Positions 16,689-25,174 of a DNA stretch of 64,000 nucleotides are shown here, piece after piece. Position 1 is the first letter of the stretch, and the number at the start of each line of letters is the position of its first letter. The stretch comes from CAZNPU01 sp964575335. Lineage in GTDB: Bacteria > Planctomycetota > Phycisphaerae > Phycisphaerales > SM1A02. The notes beneath the pieces were generated by a model. It saw only the letters and a list, made by a program, of their open reading frames with translations. It made no database searches and was not told the origin of the DNA. The stretch spans positions 62,001 through 126,000 of the forward strand of contig CAZNPU010000003.1 of NCBI GenBank assembly GCA_964575335.1. Direction: 5' to 3'. A program made the translations under genes and the position numbers.

Positions 16689-18284
16689 TCAGTGACTCCC
16701 CGCTGCGTTTTCAATCTGCTCCTGCACCTTCTGCAGATTGAATGATCCAGGCGTCTGGCTCGGTGGATAATCCTGAAGTGTCTGGAAGAATCGCGCGGCG
16801 ATCTGTTGCATCGGCACGATCACGTAGACATGGTCCAGGGTCCAATCGTGGTAGACGTTCGCGTCGATTTGCGCTTTCTCAAACGGATCGCGCCGCAGGT
16901 TGAATATCAGGGGTACGCGCAGCTCGACAAACGGCTCGCGCCAGATTTGGAATGCGTCCGCGCGATTCTCCAGGAAGACCCCCTTCCATTGCCCGAGACG
17001 CATCGCGACCACCTGTCCGTCATCGTTGACGTAGATGAACTCCTTGCGCGGCGAGGCTTCAATGTCCTCATCGATGGTCTTGAAGCTGTCGGCCTTCGAG
17101 AGATAGTCGATCAGGTTGTAACCATCGAGATGCTGTCGGTACTCACGGCCGATCGCCTCGTAACCGTCGAGCATGTCCTCTTTCAGATCGTCCTTGCCGG
17201 CGGCCGCGGCGAATGTCGGCATCCAGTCCTCGTGTGCGACAATGCCATTGACCGTGACGCCTGCAGGAAACTTGGCAGGCCAGCGAACGAATGCGGGCAC
17301 GCGATACGCGCCTTCCCAGTTGCTGTTCTTTTCCTTGCGAAACGGCGTGTACCCTGCGTCGGGCCAACTATTGAAATGTGGGCCGTTGTCGGTTGAGTAG
17401 AAGACGATGGTGTTCTCCGCGATGCCGAGTTCATCAAGCAGGTCGAGCAGCTCGCCCACGTGCATGTCATGCTCAACCATGCCATCGTGGTACTCATCGC
17501 CGCTCTTGCCGCTGATGCCGATGTGCTCGGGCTTCACGTGGGTGCGGAAATGCATGCGCGTGGCGTTCCACCACACAAAAAACGGCTTGCCCGCTTCGTG
17601 CTGGCGCTGGATGAACTCCTTCGCGGCCGCGATGGTTTCATCGTCGATCGTCTCCATGCGCTTGCGAGTCAGCGGGCCCGTGTTCTCGATGGTCTGCGTG
17701 CCATCCGGGTTGGCCTTGCACTTCAGTACCCCGCGCGGGCCGTACTGTTCGCGGAACGTCTTGCCGTTGGGCAGCACCAGATCGCCGGGATAGTCGCGGA
17801 GTTCGGGTTCCTCCTCGGCGTTGAGGTGATAGAGATTGCCGAAGAACTCATCAAAGCCGTGATTCGTCGGCAAGTGCTCATCGCGATCGCCGAAGTGATT
17901 CTTTCCGAATTGCCCGGTCGCGTATCCCAGCTCCTTCATCACCGCGGCGATCGTAATGTCCTGCTCCTGCCAGCCTTCTTTCGCACCGGGGAGGCCGACT
18001 TTCGTCATGCCGGTGCGCAGCGGCACTGTGCCGCCGATGAACGCAGCACGTCCTGCGGTGCATGATTGCTGGCCGTAGTAGTCCGTGAACGACACGCCTT
18101 CTCTGGCGATGCGGTCAATGTTGGGCGTTCGGTAGCCCATCATGCCGCGATTGTTGTAACTGATATTCCATATGCCGATGTCATCGCCCCAAATCACAAG
18201 GATGTTGGGCTTCTCCTGCGCCGATGCGAAATGCACGGGCAAAGCCAGAAGCATCGTGAACATGAGAACGTGCGAGACTTTCAT
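16689..18284 (-). CDS. Arylsulfatase, secreted, Cys-type
   Basis: A 531-residue sulfatase (alkaline-phosphatase superfamily) that removes sulfate from aryl or sugar esters. Start at 18284: AAAGGA lies 6-7 bases before it and it opens with a signal peptide ending A-S-A-Q. Metal ligands D-D (34-35) and the activation motif S-C-T-A-G-R with C75, which is converted to formylglycine. Later A-T-G-Q-F-G-K-N-H-F-G-D and S-T-D-N-G-P-H are standard sulfatase motifs. The upstream FGE gene ends 20 bases before its start, so enzyme and activator are co-expressed. Planctomycetes carry many sulfatases for algal polysaccharides; this substrate is unknown. Confidence 0.93.
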   Translation of the reverse strand: MKVSHVLMFTMLLALPVHFASAQEKPNILVIWGDDIGIWNISYNNRGMMGYRTPNIDRIAREGVSFTDYYGQQSCTAGRAAFIGGTVPLRTGMTKVGLPGAKEGWQEQDITIAAVMKELGYATGQFGKNHFGDRDEHLPTNHGFDEFFGNLYHLNAEEEPELRDYPGDLVLPNGKTFREQYGPRGVLKCKANPDGTQTIENTGPLTRKRMETIDDETIAAAKEFIQRQHEAGKPFFVWWNATRMHFRTHVKPEHIGISGKSGDEYHDGMVEHDMHVGELLDLLDELGIAENTIVFYSTDNGPHFNSWPDAGYTPFRKEKNSNWEGAYRVPAFVRWPAKFPAGVTVNGIVAHEDWMPTFAAAAGKDDLKEDMLDGYEAIGREYRQHLDGYNLIDYLSKADSFKTIDEDIEASPRKEFIYVNDDGQVVAMRLGQWKGVFLENRADAFQIWREPFVELRVPLIFNLRRDPFEKAQIDANVYHDWTLDHVYVIVPMQQIAARFFQTLQDYPPSQTPGSFNLQKVQEQIENAAGSH

Positions 18285-18303
18285 GATGATTCCTTTCACC
18301 GTT

Positions 18304-19443
18304 TCACTCGTTGGACTGTGGGGGCGGCGGCGCATCGCTCACGCAGCGAAAGCCGATGTGCTCCGTGCCGGTGTCGGGCGGCACGCCGCGCCGGGCTGTC
18401 GGGCGGTAGCTCTCGCAATAGCTTGCGTGACAGAGGAATGATCCGCCTTTCACCACTCGCTCCACCGCATCAGGAACGGCGCGTGCGGGATTGAAGCAGG
18501 TCGCCGGTCCCTGCGGGTTCTCGCAGCACGTGCGGCCCGATTCACGCAGGCGCTGCGCGCTTAGCGCGTGCGCATCGACGCGGTACAAGTCAGCGGTCCA
18601 CTGCCACACGTTGCCGGCCATGTCATGCAGTCCGTATCCATTGGCAGGGAATGCCCGCACCGGTGATGATCGCGTGTAGCCGTCTGCGCCGGTATCGTGT
18701 GATGGGAATTCACCCTGCCAGATGTTGGCCATATACACCTCGCCGGCTCCCACATCGCCGCGCGGCTGCAGTTCATCGCCCCACCAGAACCGGGTGTTCG
18801 TCTTCGCGCCGCCGCGCGCTGCGTATTCCCACTCCGCCTCAGTCGGCAATCGCTTGCCCGCCCACTTCGCGTACGCCATCGCATCATCCCACGAGACGTG
18901 CACAACTGGATAGTGATCCTTTCCTTCAATCGAGCTGCCTGGCCCCTGAGGATGTCGCCAGTTCGCGCCCGTGGTCCACGTCCACCAGTTCGACATGTCA
19001 CGCATGTCAATCTCTTCACCGGCCGCAGTGATTCTGGGCGTGAACACCAGCGACCCCGGCAGCAGCATTGCATCGTCCGGTCGCGGCGTGCCCGGCGGCA
19101 ACTGCTTGCGCATCTCCTCCCAGTCCACCGGCCGCTCCGCTGTTGTGACATATCCCGTCGCTTCAACGAACGCGCGAAACTGCGCGTTGGTGACAAGCGT
19201 GGCGTCCATCCAGAAGCCGTTGAGACGAACTCGATTCGCCGGCCGCTCATTCAACGGCGATCTAATATCGTCCGTTCCCAGATCAAACTCGCCCGGCGGT
19301 ATCCACACCATTCCGTCAACCACATGGACGGCCTGCGTTGCACTTGGGCTTGGTTGATGAAATGATGCGATCCCCAGCCCGATTGTTACGACGAATCCGA
19401 CTGCAATCAGTCCAGCTATCTGAAAATGCAGTTTCTTCGCCAC
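18304..19443 (-). CDS. Formylglycine-generating enzyme (sulfatase-modifying factor)
   Basis: A 379-residue membrane-anchored or secreted FGE-sulfatase domain protein. It oxidises the sulfatase active-site Cys to formylglycine. N-terminal hydrophobic segment at about 8-27 (IAGLIAVGFVVTIGLGIA). Body shows W-I-P-P-G-E-F-D-L-G, R-L-P-T-E-A-E-W-E-Y-A-A-R-G-G, N-V-W-Q-W and the paired catalytic cysteines in G-G-S-F-L-C-H-A-S-Y-C (C338, C343), as in true FGEs rather than Cys-less EgtB/kinase-linked relatives. GTG start with CAGGAG about 10 bases ahead. The export signal implies activation outside the cytoplasm or at the membrane, which is notable because aerobic FGEs of bacteria are often cytosolic. 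Confidence 0.9.
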   Translation of the reverse strand: MAKKLHFQIAGLIAVGFVVTIGLGIASFHQPSPSATQAVHVVDGMVWIPPGEFDLGTDDIRSPLNERPANRVRLNGFWMDATLVTNAQFRAFVEATGYVTTAERPVDWEEMRKQLPPGTPRPDDAMLLPGSLVFTPRITAAGEEIDMRDMSNWWTWTTGANWRHPQGPGSSIEGKDHYPVVHVSWDDAMAYAKWAGKRLPTEAEWEYAARGGAKTNTRFWWGDELQPRGDVGAGEVYMANIWQGEFPSHDTGADGYTRSSPVRAFPANGYGLHDMAGNVWQWTADLYRVDAHALSAQRLRESGRTCCENPQGPATCFNPARAVPDAVERVVKGGSFLCHASYCESYRPTARRGVPPDTGTEHIGFRCVSDAPPPPQSNE

Positions 19444-19822
19444 GGCCCACGTGCTCCTGGAGGTCTAACGGGCGTAGTGCCGTTTCGTGGATGGAAGGAT
19501 GCAAAGGCTAGCCGTCGCGATGCGCCTGTTGCAATGCGCTTTCCATGAATTGGGCAGAATCCTCTAGGCATCGACGCGGCAGGTCGACTGCCGATTCGGC
19601 GCGCATCGCCAATGATCTTCATCTTCGTGGGTCTGCTGCGGCTGCTCGCTCGCAGTGCGAGTCGCACCTTATCTCTATCTCTCATGCATGTTCGAACTGC
19701 TCAACGCCTGGGGGCCGTGCTTGAAGTAAGCGAGCCGGCCAGTGCGAGGAACGATTGCGCCCAGCGCGCGCGACGCGCTGACTGAAGCGTCGATCACCCG
19801 TCGGGCAACGCACGTTCCGTCG
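19444..19822. other. Intergenic, nothing recognised
   Basis: About 380 bases upstream of the FGE operon and downstream of an ASCH-like remnant. Short open frames exist but lack ribosome sites or protein-like composition. The promoter of the FGE-sulfatase operon should lie in its left part. Confidence 0.5.
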
Positions 19823-20050
19823 TCAAAACGACCTAAACCACACCGGCTGGGGCTTGCCCTTGACCTTGCGCGGCCGTTTCAGGCGTTTCACGCCTGACAG
19901 GTGCCATTCGTATGTGGGGGGGCCGTCGCAGTTCTTGATGCACTTGCGGATGATCGCGCTGCCGACGATCACACCCGTGGGGAGCGATGCATCGGTTGGC
20001 TGAAGGAATGCCACCGCGTGGCCATACGTTACGAGAAGCTGGCGGTGCAC
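19823..20050 (-). pseudogene. Truncated ASCH-like protein gene
   Basis: A 75-codon frame from GTG 20050 (open to a stop at 20108). The end of the protein, L-P-T-G-V-I-V-G-S-A-I-I...Y-E-W-H-L...KRPRKVKG-KPQPVWF, fits the C-terminal half of an ASCH beta-barrel (G-x-I-V-G strand, then W-x-L, then K-G-x-x-Q-x-x-W). ASCH proteins are usually 110-150 residues, so the N-terminal half with the conserved G-x-K-x-x-E-x-R motif is missing; a stop interrupts the frame just upstream. Probably a decayed gene. A shorter copy of the same 3' end lies at 14754-14819. Confidence 0.45.
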
Positions 20051-20246
20051 TTCCTCGGCATGATCAAACCCGCCATGATCCAGCGATGCTTGCGACTTCC
20101 TGATCCGTCAAACAGAGCCTGGCGACGCAGTGCCTTCACCAGCCCCGCAATAGCTCGTACGTAGAGTGCTTATCCGGAATAAAACACCTCAGGAAACGGT
20201 GAAACCAAAGCGTCAGCCCTAAACCCGTCTGGTTTTGCCTCTCATG

Positions 20247-21089
20247 TCAATTGGACCTTGCTGGAGAGGGGTGAATGATTGAGATCGGTCCCGTGGCGAA
20301 CTCAATGTAATGATCGTCCTCCCAACCAGTGCCGGTCAGCATAAATCGCTTGGGGATGGAGTCCAGAGCTGGCGCATCGGCGGAACGCGCAAAGCGAATG
20401 ATCCAGGAATCACCCTCAAATGTCGCATCATAATCTGAATCACTCCCATGGATCGTGGATACGGGCAAGCGGTCTAAATCGCGGTTTGATTCATCAAGCA
20501 GCCAGAGGCTCAGATGAGAAAGATAGATGTTCTCGATATTGAACTCATCGCTGGAAAGACGAATCTCCATTGTCAGCTCATTTTCCAGCAATTCAAATTG
20601 CTCCAGTGTCACCTTGATCGTGCGATGGGGATAGGCAGTGACCTCAAGCAGAATCGAGTCACTTGTGCCGCCGTATGGGGTTGAGACTGTCGCTTCCAGC
20701 GTGAAATATCCTAAATTCGAGAACGTCAGAGGCGGCAACGGCTTTCCGGGTTCTACTGCGTAACCATTGAGCGTGACGGTCGCTTCATATGGCTTGCTGC
20801 TTCCCCAATCCACATCGATGCGCGGCGTCACCACTGCGCCTTGAGTAACATGAATCGATTTGGCACGCATGGTTTCCCCGTCAATGGTCACTGACAGCGA
20901 AACCTTTGGCGGTACGGCTATACGGCTCAAAAAGCGAGAACTGTGTTGGAGCCAGAAAAAGTACCCAGTCAATGCCATCGCAACGAGCAGGCCAAGGACG
21001 CCGAGGACAATGAGCGTGTCATCATGGCGCCGGGACCGTGGTGGGGCATTTCCTCTTGATTTTGAATGGAGTTCCATTGTTTGTACCAT
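20247..21089 (-). CDS. Membrane-anchored hypothetical protein with beta-rich ectodomain
   Basis: A 280-residue protein (276 if the second Met is the start). Basic N-terminus (P-P-R-S-R-R-H-D-D) then one helix (about 27-47, LIVLGVLGLLVAMALTGYFFW), predicting an N-in, C-out anchor. The rest has alternating hydrophobic strands and reads like one or two Ig-like beta sandwiches (V-S-L-S-V-T-I-D-G-E-T, Y-E-A-T-V-T-L-N-G-Y, Y-F-T-L-E-A-T-V-S-T-P-Y-G-G). No catalytic motif or family recognised. Codon use is less GC-biased than in the housekeeping genes. Divergent from the AlbA_2 gene. Confidence 0.6.
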   Translation of the reverse strand: MVQTMELHSKSRGNAPPRSRRHDDTLIVLGVLGLLVAMALTGYFFWLQHSSRFLSRIAVPPKVSLSVTIDGETMRAKSIHVTQGAVVTPRIDVDWGSSKPYEATVTLNGYAVEPGKPLPPLTFSNLGYFTLEATVSTPYGGTSDSILLEVTAYPHRTIKVTLEQFELLENELTMEIRLSSDEFNIENIYLSHLSLWLLDESNRDLDRLPVSTIHGSDSDYDATFEGDSWIIRFARSADAPALDSIPKRFMLTGTGWEDDHYIEFATGPISIIHPSPARSN

Positions 21090-21326
21090 TGCAGCTTGGG
21101 ATGGCGGTGGGGGTGACGCTCAGTCTAATGTCGGAGTCAAAGCAAATTCGGCGGGGAGGGGGGCAGTGCGTGGTGCGCGAGTGCGGTGAGTTTCGCTGCG
21201 TCCCTTTCAACGGCGTTGCTCGAGCTATTCTACGTGCGTGCGTTCCGGCCAGGTCGAATTGACGGCGAAGCTAATCCGCGGAACATGCTTCGCACAATCT
21301 GCTATGTTATTGGGAGAGGTGAATTC

Positions 21327-22660
21327 ATGGACTTGAAATTTCCCTTGAGCCCTTCCGATCTGGACAGATATGTCGAAGCTGCCGGTGAGAGCAACCACAT
21401 CGAAGCCAAGGGGCCAATGACCTGGGATGGCCAGTTTGCCTCCGCTGCATTAGCCAAGGATATCGCTGCGTTCGCCAATTCGAGCGATGGAGGTGTGATT
21501 GTCATTGGCAAATCACAGACCTCGGCGGGCGCCTTCGAGTTGAAAGGCGTTACCGACGAGCAGGCAGCCTCATTTGATACAACAAAAGTGGCCCAGTGGG
21601 TGAACCAGCGGTTCGATCCGCCAATCGCCTTGGTCTGCCACGTCCACAAATACAAAGACAAGAATTTCGTGGTGATTACTGTCGAGGAGTTCCAAGACAT
21701 CCCACACTTCTGTATCAAATCGTTTCAGGACCCGGGCAATCCAAAGAACCACCTGCTGCTAGAACGCACCATCTATGTCCGAAACTCAAATGCAGCATGC
21801 GCACCACTTGCGACTGTAGAGGAATTGCGACAGTTGATTGGCCTTGCCACCCGCAAGCGAGCGAACGAATTCCTTGCGATGTTTGATTCGCTTCTCAAAG
21901 GACGGCCACTGCTGGCAGAAGAGCGGAGAGACGCAGATTTGTTTGACAAGGAACTGAAGCAAATCGAGCAGGGACTGGCCACAACATACGCCGAGCAATT
22001 GGCTGCTGGCGCTTGGCGTCTCGTATTTCGCCCCTCGACGTACGAGGAGTTGCGCTGGAGTGAGATCAGTATGTTGGAAGACATCTCCAGCGACGCGCCG
22101 TCAAGCTCTATAGTACGTTCCCACCATCGCAAGAAGGGACGTACAAGCGTGAGTGGGGGATCGCGAATGATACATATGGCGAGATCTGGACCTTAGCGAG
22201 ATCCGGCCAGTTCTTATGCCTCGCGCAGTACTACGAAAATACGTGCGACTACGAGCCCCGTTGGATACCACAGCCACCGCCAATATCCAAGGGTCGCTGG
22301 CTTGAGTTTTCTGTAAGCCTGAGACGAATTTTCGAGATGACTGCCTTTGCCGCGAGGCTCTGCGAGGAGTTTAGCCCCGGCGAGGAGATTGAGTTCTTGC
22401 TGCAGGCCACCAATTTGCAAGGTCGCAAATTGGTGACGACCACACTTGATGCTCCATGGGGGTCATCGGGTGAGTGCAAGGCAAACCTCTTCGAGCACAA
22501 GGACACTCAGTCTGTCGAAGCGTTTCGAGCTGAGTGGAAGACGATTGCCGCTAATGCGATGGTACGATTCGTCGAGTTCTTCCCACATCCTGACTGCCCC
22601 AAATCGTCCGAAAAGACCGCACGCGAGTGGGTAGATAAATTCAAGTCTCGCGATTTCTAG
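21327..22660 (+). pseudogene. AlbA_2/Schlafen-like ATP-binding domain gene with a frameshift
   Basis: Begins at ATG 21327 behind GGGAGAGG. The first ~160 codons form an AlbA_2 (divergent AAA-4, Schlafen-like) domain: E-S-N-H-I-E-A-K-G-P near residue 21, D-I-A-A-F-A-N-S-S-D-G-G-V-I-V-I-G-K, then V-I-T-V-E-E. The frame stops at 22194, but from about 22106 the frame one base back is open to 22660 and reads as protein (L-Y-S-T-F-P-P-S-Q-E-G-T-Y-K-R-E-W, then W-T-L-A-R-S-G-Q-F). That frame has a stop at 22061, so the shift lies between 22064 and 22194, consistent with loss of one base. A joined product would be about 444 residues. Real mutation or assembly error cannot be told apart. The family appears in regulators and in defence loci; no partner gene is nearby. 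Confidence 0.65.
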
Positions 22661-22908
22661 CGACATGTACAGAGAAAGCAGATTGGTTGCCAACCCGGCC
22701 CCGGAAAGGGCCGAGCGAAACCCACCTTTTTGGCACGCGGTGCGGGAGCGGGAAGTGTCGATGCGCTCTACCGCCTACGCTCGCTGGACCTCGTGTACAA
22801 CTTGGTACAATGCCACAATGCCGCAACGGGGCGAAGAGCAGCGCGGGCCGATGGAACAACCTGATCGGTGGTGGGTCACCGCATTGGGCGCGGGGCGTCA
22901 ACCGCGGC
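22661..22908. other. Intergenic leader to the 21-bp repeat array
   Basis: About 250 bases after the AlbA_2-like gene with no recognisable gene. Frames on both strands are open through it into the repeats, but composition is not protein-like. Confidence 0.4.
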
Positions 22909-23465
22909 CCGGAACCCGTCGAACTCGACTCGGAGCCGATCGTCCCCAGTCCCAATCTGCCGTCCCCAAGTCGCGGACGTCGCCCCCAAGTCGCGGCCAT
23001 CGTCCCCAAGTCGGAACCAATCGAAGGCAATTCGAAACCCATCGCATGCAACCTGAAACCTGTTGAATCTGATCCGGAACCGATCGCCCGCGACTTTGAA
23101 CCAATCAAACGCAAGCCAGAACCAATCAAATGCGGTTTGGAATCGTTTGAATCCGGTCCAAATTCAACCAAACGCGGCTCGAAAACGATCGTCCGCAACC
23201 CAAAATCGATCAAATCTGATCCAGATTCAATTGTCCGCAATCCGAAAANNNNNNNNNNNNNNNNNNNNNNNNNNNNNNNNNNNNNNNNNNNNNNNNNNNN
23301 NNNNNNNNNNNNNNNNNNNNNNNNNNNNNNNNNNNNNNNNNNNNNNNNGTCCGCAATCCAAAAACGATCGAACGCAAGTCAAAAACGATCATCCGCAATC
23401 CAAAAACAATCGAACGCGGATCAAAAACGATCGAACGCGGATCAAAAACGATCGAACGCGAGTGA
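22909..23465 (+). repeat. 21-bp tandem repeat array, heptapeptide if translated
   Basis: Irregular from about 22909, strictly 21-bp periodic from 22993 to the gap (twelve units ending 23244) and again after the gap (units starting 23361, 23382, 23403, 23424, 23445). In the plus frame the units read as heptads such as E-P-I-K-R-K-P, K-T-I-V-R-N-P and K-T-I-E-R-G-S, with Ile at position 3, ending K-T-I-E-R-E and TGA at 23463. Units drift on the left and are nearly identical on the right, as in an array expanding at that end. Other frames on both strands are also open, so coding is uncertain. Each right-hand unit has an A5 tract, in phase with two helical turns. Confidence 0.85.
23249..23348. 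other. Assembly gap (100 N)
   Basis: Exactly 100 undetermined bases inside the tandem array, the usual placeholder for a gap of unknown size. The reading phase differs on its two sides (heptad frame 1 before, frame 3 after), so no frame should be trusted across it. Repeat number is unknown. Confidence 0.98.
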
Positions 23466-23641
23466 AGGATGATGCGATGTAACGTCCGGTCGCCTTTCTT
23501 GGCCCCAAAAACGCCGGAGATCAAAAAATTATAAGAATCTGCCGGATTGCTTGTCCGATCGGCCGGCCGGCGTTCGCTTCATCGTTGAGAGGCACGCAGT
23601 GCGAGCCAGGTTTGGGCAGTTGACGGGCAGGCAGTCAATCA

Positions 23642-23950
23642 ATGGCGATGAAACGGGCGGTCTGTGTGAGGCAACGACCCTCGGTCGTGATCAGCGACGA
23701 GGAGTGGGATCATCTCCAGACGGTCTACCGCCTCTCGCCTCAGCAGCTTGAAATCGTGCAGGCTTTTGTGGATGGGTACAGCCGGCCGGCTGACATCGCC
23801 AAGGCCATCGACTCCAATCCCAGTGGCATCGCAACACAGATCGAACGCCTGTACAAGAAAATCGATGCGCACAGCAGAGCGGAAGTGATGGTGATCGTTT
23901 TCGCTGAAGTGCTCTGGCTCCGCAGCAGCGAACCGCGCCAGGACGCATGA
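23642..23950 (+). CDS. Stand-alone LuxR-type helix-turn-helix protein
   Basis: A 102-residue protein, nearly all of it a GerE/LuxR-type DNA-binding domain: L-S-P-Q-Q-L-E-I-V-Q-A-F-V-D-G-Y-S, the turn region A-D-I-A-K-A-I-D-S-N-P-S-G-I-A-T-Q-I, and I-E-R-L-Y-K-K-I-D-A-H-S-R-A-E. No receiver, autoinducer or other sensing domain precedes it, so it is a single-domain regulator or acts with a partner. Two Met codons (23642, 23648) could start it; neither has a strong ribosome site. It lies between the 21-bp array and an unknown gene (24086) on the same strand with a 135-base gap. Confidence 0.78.
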   Translation: MAMKRAVCVRQRPSVVISDEEWDHLQTVYRLSPQQLEIVQAFVDGYSRPADIAKAIDSNPSGIATQIERLYKKIDAHSRAEVMVIVFAEVLWLRSSEPRQDA

Positions 23951-24085
23951 TTGCAGCGAGATTGTGGGGAGTTCACCCCACAAGTTTGCATGTTGAATGA
24001 TGTGCTGCCCAGCGCGCGACGATGACGCACTCGGCGCCTGCGTTCATGCAGCGCATCTGAAACATGTAAGACAAGGAGTTCAATC

Positions 24086-24781
24086 ATGGCGATTCCACCG
24101 TTTCCGCAGCGAAAGGAGGCCGAGCTGCTTTCCTGGAGCACTTCGTTTCTGGCGTTGATTACCGCTGAACCGGAGAAATATGGCCTGAATCCGGCGCAGG
24201 TGACCGCATACGGCCATCTGCACAATGAATTTGCGAACGCCTACGCAACGGCGACCAATCCCGCGACCAATTCCAAGGCGAACGTCGAAATCAAGAACAA
24301 CGCCAAGGCAGCGATGCTCGATGGCCCGAACGGCGCCCGGCAACTGGTCAACATCATCCAGGCGTATCCCGGCACGACGAACAACATGCGTGCGGAGCTG
24401 AACATTCGCATTCCGGACATGGATCCGTCGCCCGTGCCGCCACCAACGACTTCGCCGGATCTGGACATCATGGCGACGTTCGGCCACACGATTCGCGTGC
24501 GGCTGCATGAATCGAAGACGCCACATAAGAAGAAGCCGGCGGGCGTCAAGGGCGCATCGCTGTTCTATTACATCGGCGACGAGCCGCCCAACGGCATCGA
24601 GGACTGGGCCTGGATTGGCGCAACAACTCGCACGACGTTCGACATGGTGCTGCCTGATAGCACGCCGTTTGGCTCGAAGGTCTGGATCACCGCGTTCTGG
24701 TTCAACAACAAGATGGAATCAGGGCCGGCTGCAACGCCTGTAAGCATCCACCTGCCTGGCGGCATGCAGCAGGCTGCGTGA
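24086..24781 (+). CDS. Planctomycete-type hypothetical protein with C-terminal beta domain
   Basis: A 231-residue protein started at ATG 24086 behind AAGGAG. Residues 1-110 are predicted helical (Q-R-K-E-A-E-L-L-S-W-S-T-S-F-L-A-L-I; L-D-G-P-N-G-A-R-Q-L-V-N-I-I-Q-A-Y). A Pro-rich hinge (P-S-P-V-P-P-P-T-T-S-P) leads to a beta domain (I-R-V-R-L-H-E...V-W-I-T-A-F-W-F-N-N-K) that looks like a fibronectin type III fold. From memory, similar two-part proteins of about 220-230 residues are common as hypotheticals in planctomycetes, often in several copies. No signal peptide. Function unknown. Confidence 0.65.
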   Translation: MAIPPFPQRKEAELLSWSTSFLALITAEPEKYGLNPAQVTAYGHLHNEFANAYATATNPATNSKANVEIKNNAKAAMLDGPNGARQLVNIIQAYPGTTNNMRAELNIRIPDMDPSPVPPPTTSPDLDIMATFGHTIRVRLHESKTPHKKKPAGVKGASLFYYIGDEPPNGIEDWAWIGATTRTTFDMVLPDSTPFGSKVWITAFWFNNKMESGPAATPVSIHLPGGMQQAA

Positions 24782-24902
24782 ACTTACTCCCTCTGTTGGG
24801 GCGGGAGATCAACGCACCGCAGCGATGATGCAGAGGTGCAAAGACCAGGGGAAGCGTTTTCTTTTTCTTTGGGTCAGAGGTCAGCAATGGCCTCTGACCG
24901 AT

Positions 24903-25157
24903 TCAACGAAACCAGGAGATGATGAAAAGAATGAGCTTCCAGAGAAGCCCGATCATTCCACCGACGAATGCGAACATCACGATGAATTCACCGATGCACA
25001 ACAGCGTTCTACGCCACAGGGGCAGGACTGGGCCTTCGTGATACGTGGATGGGGCTTTCGGGTTGAAAATGCGGCCACACTCAGGGTAGCGATGCACGCC
25101 CGCAGCAGGAGAGGCGGGGAGATGGGACAGATCGTATTGACAGGTCAAACATTGCAT
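24903..25157 (-). CDS. Small membrane protein with a degenerate zinc ribbon
   Basis: An 84-residue protein from ATG 25157. It begins M-Q-C-L-T-C-Q-Y-D-L, then R-Y-P-E-C-G, the pattern of the C-x-x-C...R-C-P-E-C-G ribbon used by other membrane proteins here, but the third cysteine is Tyr (TAC for TGC). A Pro-rich linker leads to two hydrophobic segments (IGEFIVMFAFVGGMIGLLW, LILFIISWF). With three of four ligands, zinc binding would be weak. Divergent from the GNAT gene, with starts only about 17 bases apart. Confidence 0.5.
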   Translation of the reverse strand: MQCLTCQYDLSHLPASPAAGVHRYPECGRIFNPKAPSTYHEGPVLPLWRRTLLCIGEFIVMFAFVGGMIGLLWKLILFIISWFR

Positions 25158-25174
25158 CAGAGCAGGTGAATGAT

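Noticed and set aside
22909..23465. CRISPR array
   Set aside because: The 21-bp units are contiguous with no spacers, repeats are too short and drift gradually, and no cas gene is present.
22687..23472. A single 261-codon gene through the repeat and N gap
   Set aside because: The 100-N run is a placeholder and the heptad phase changes across it; the end of the open frame after the gap is in a non-heptad phase.
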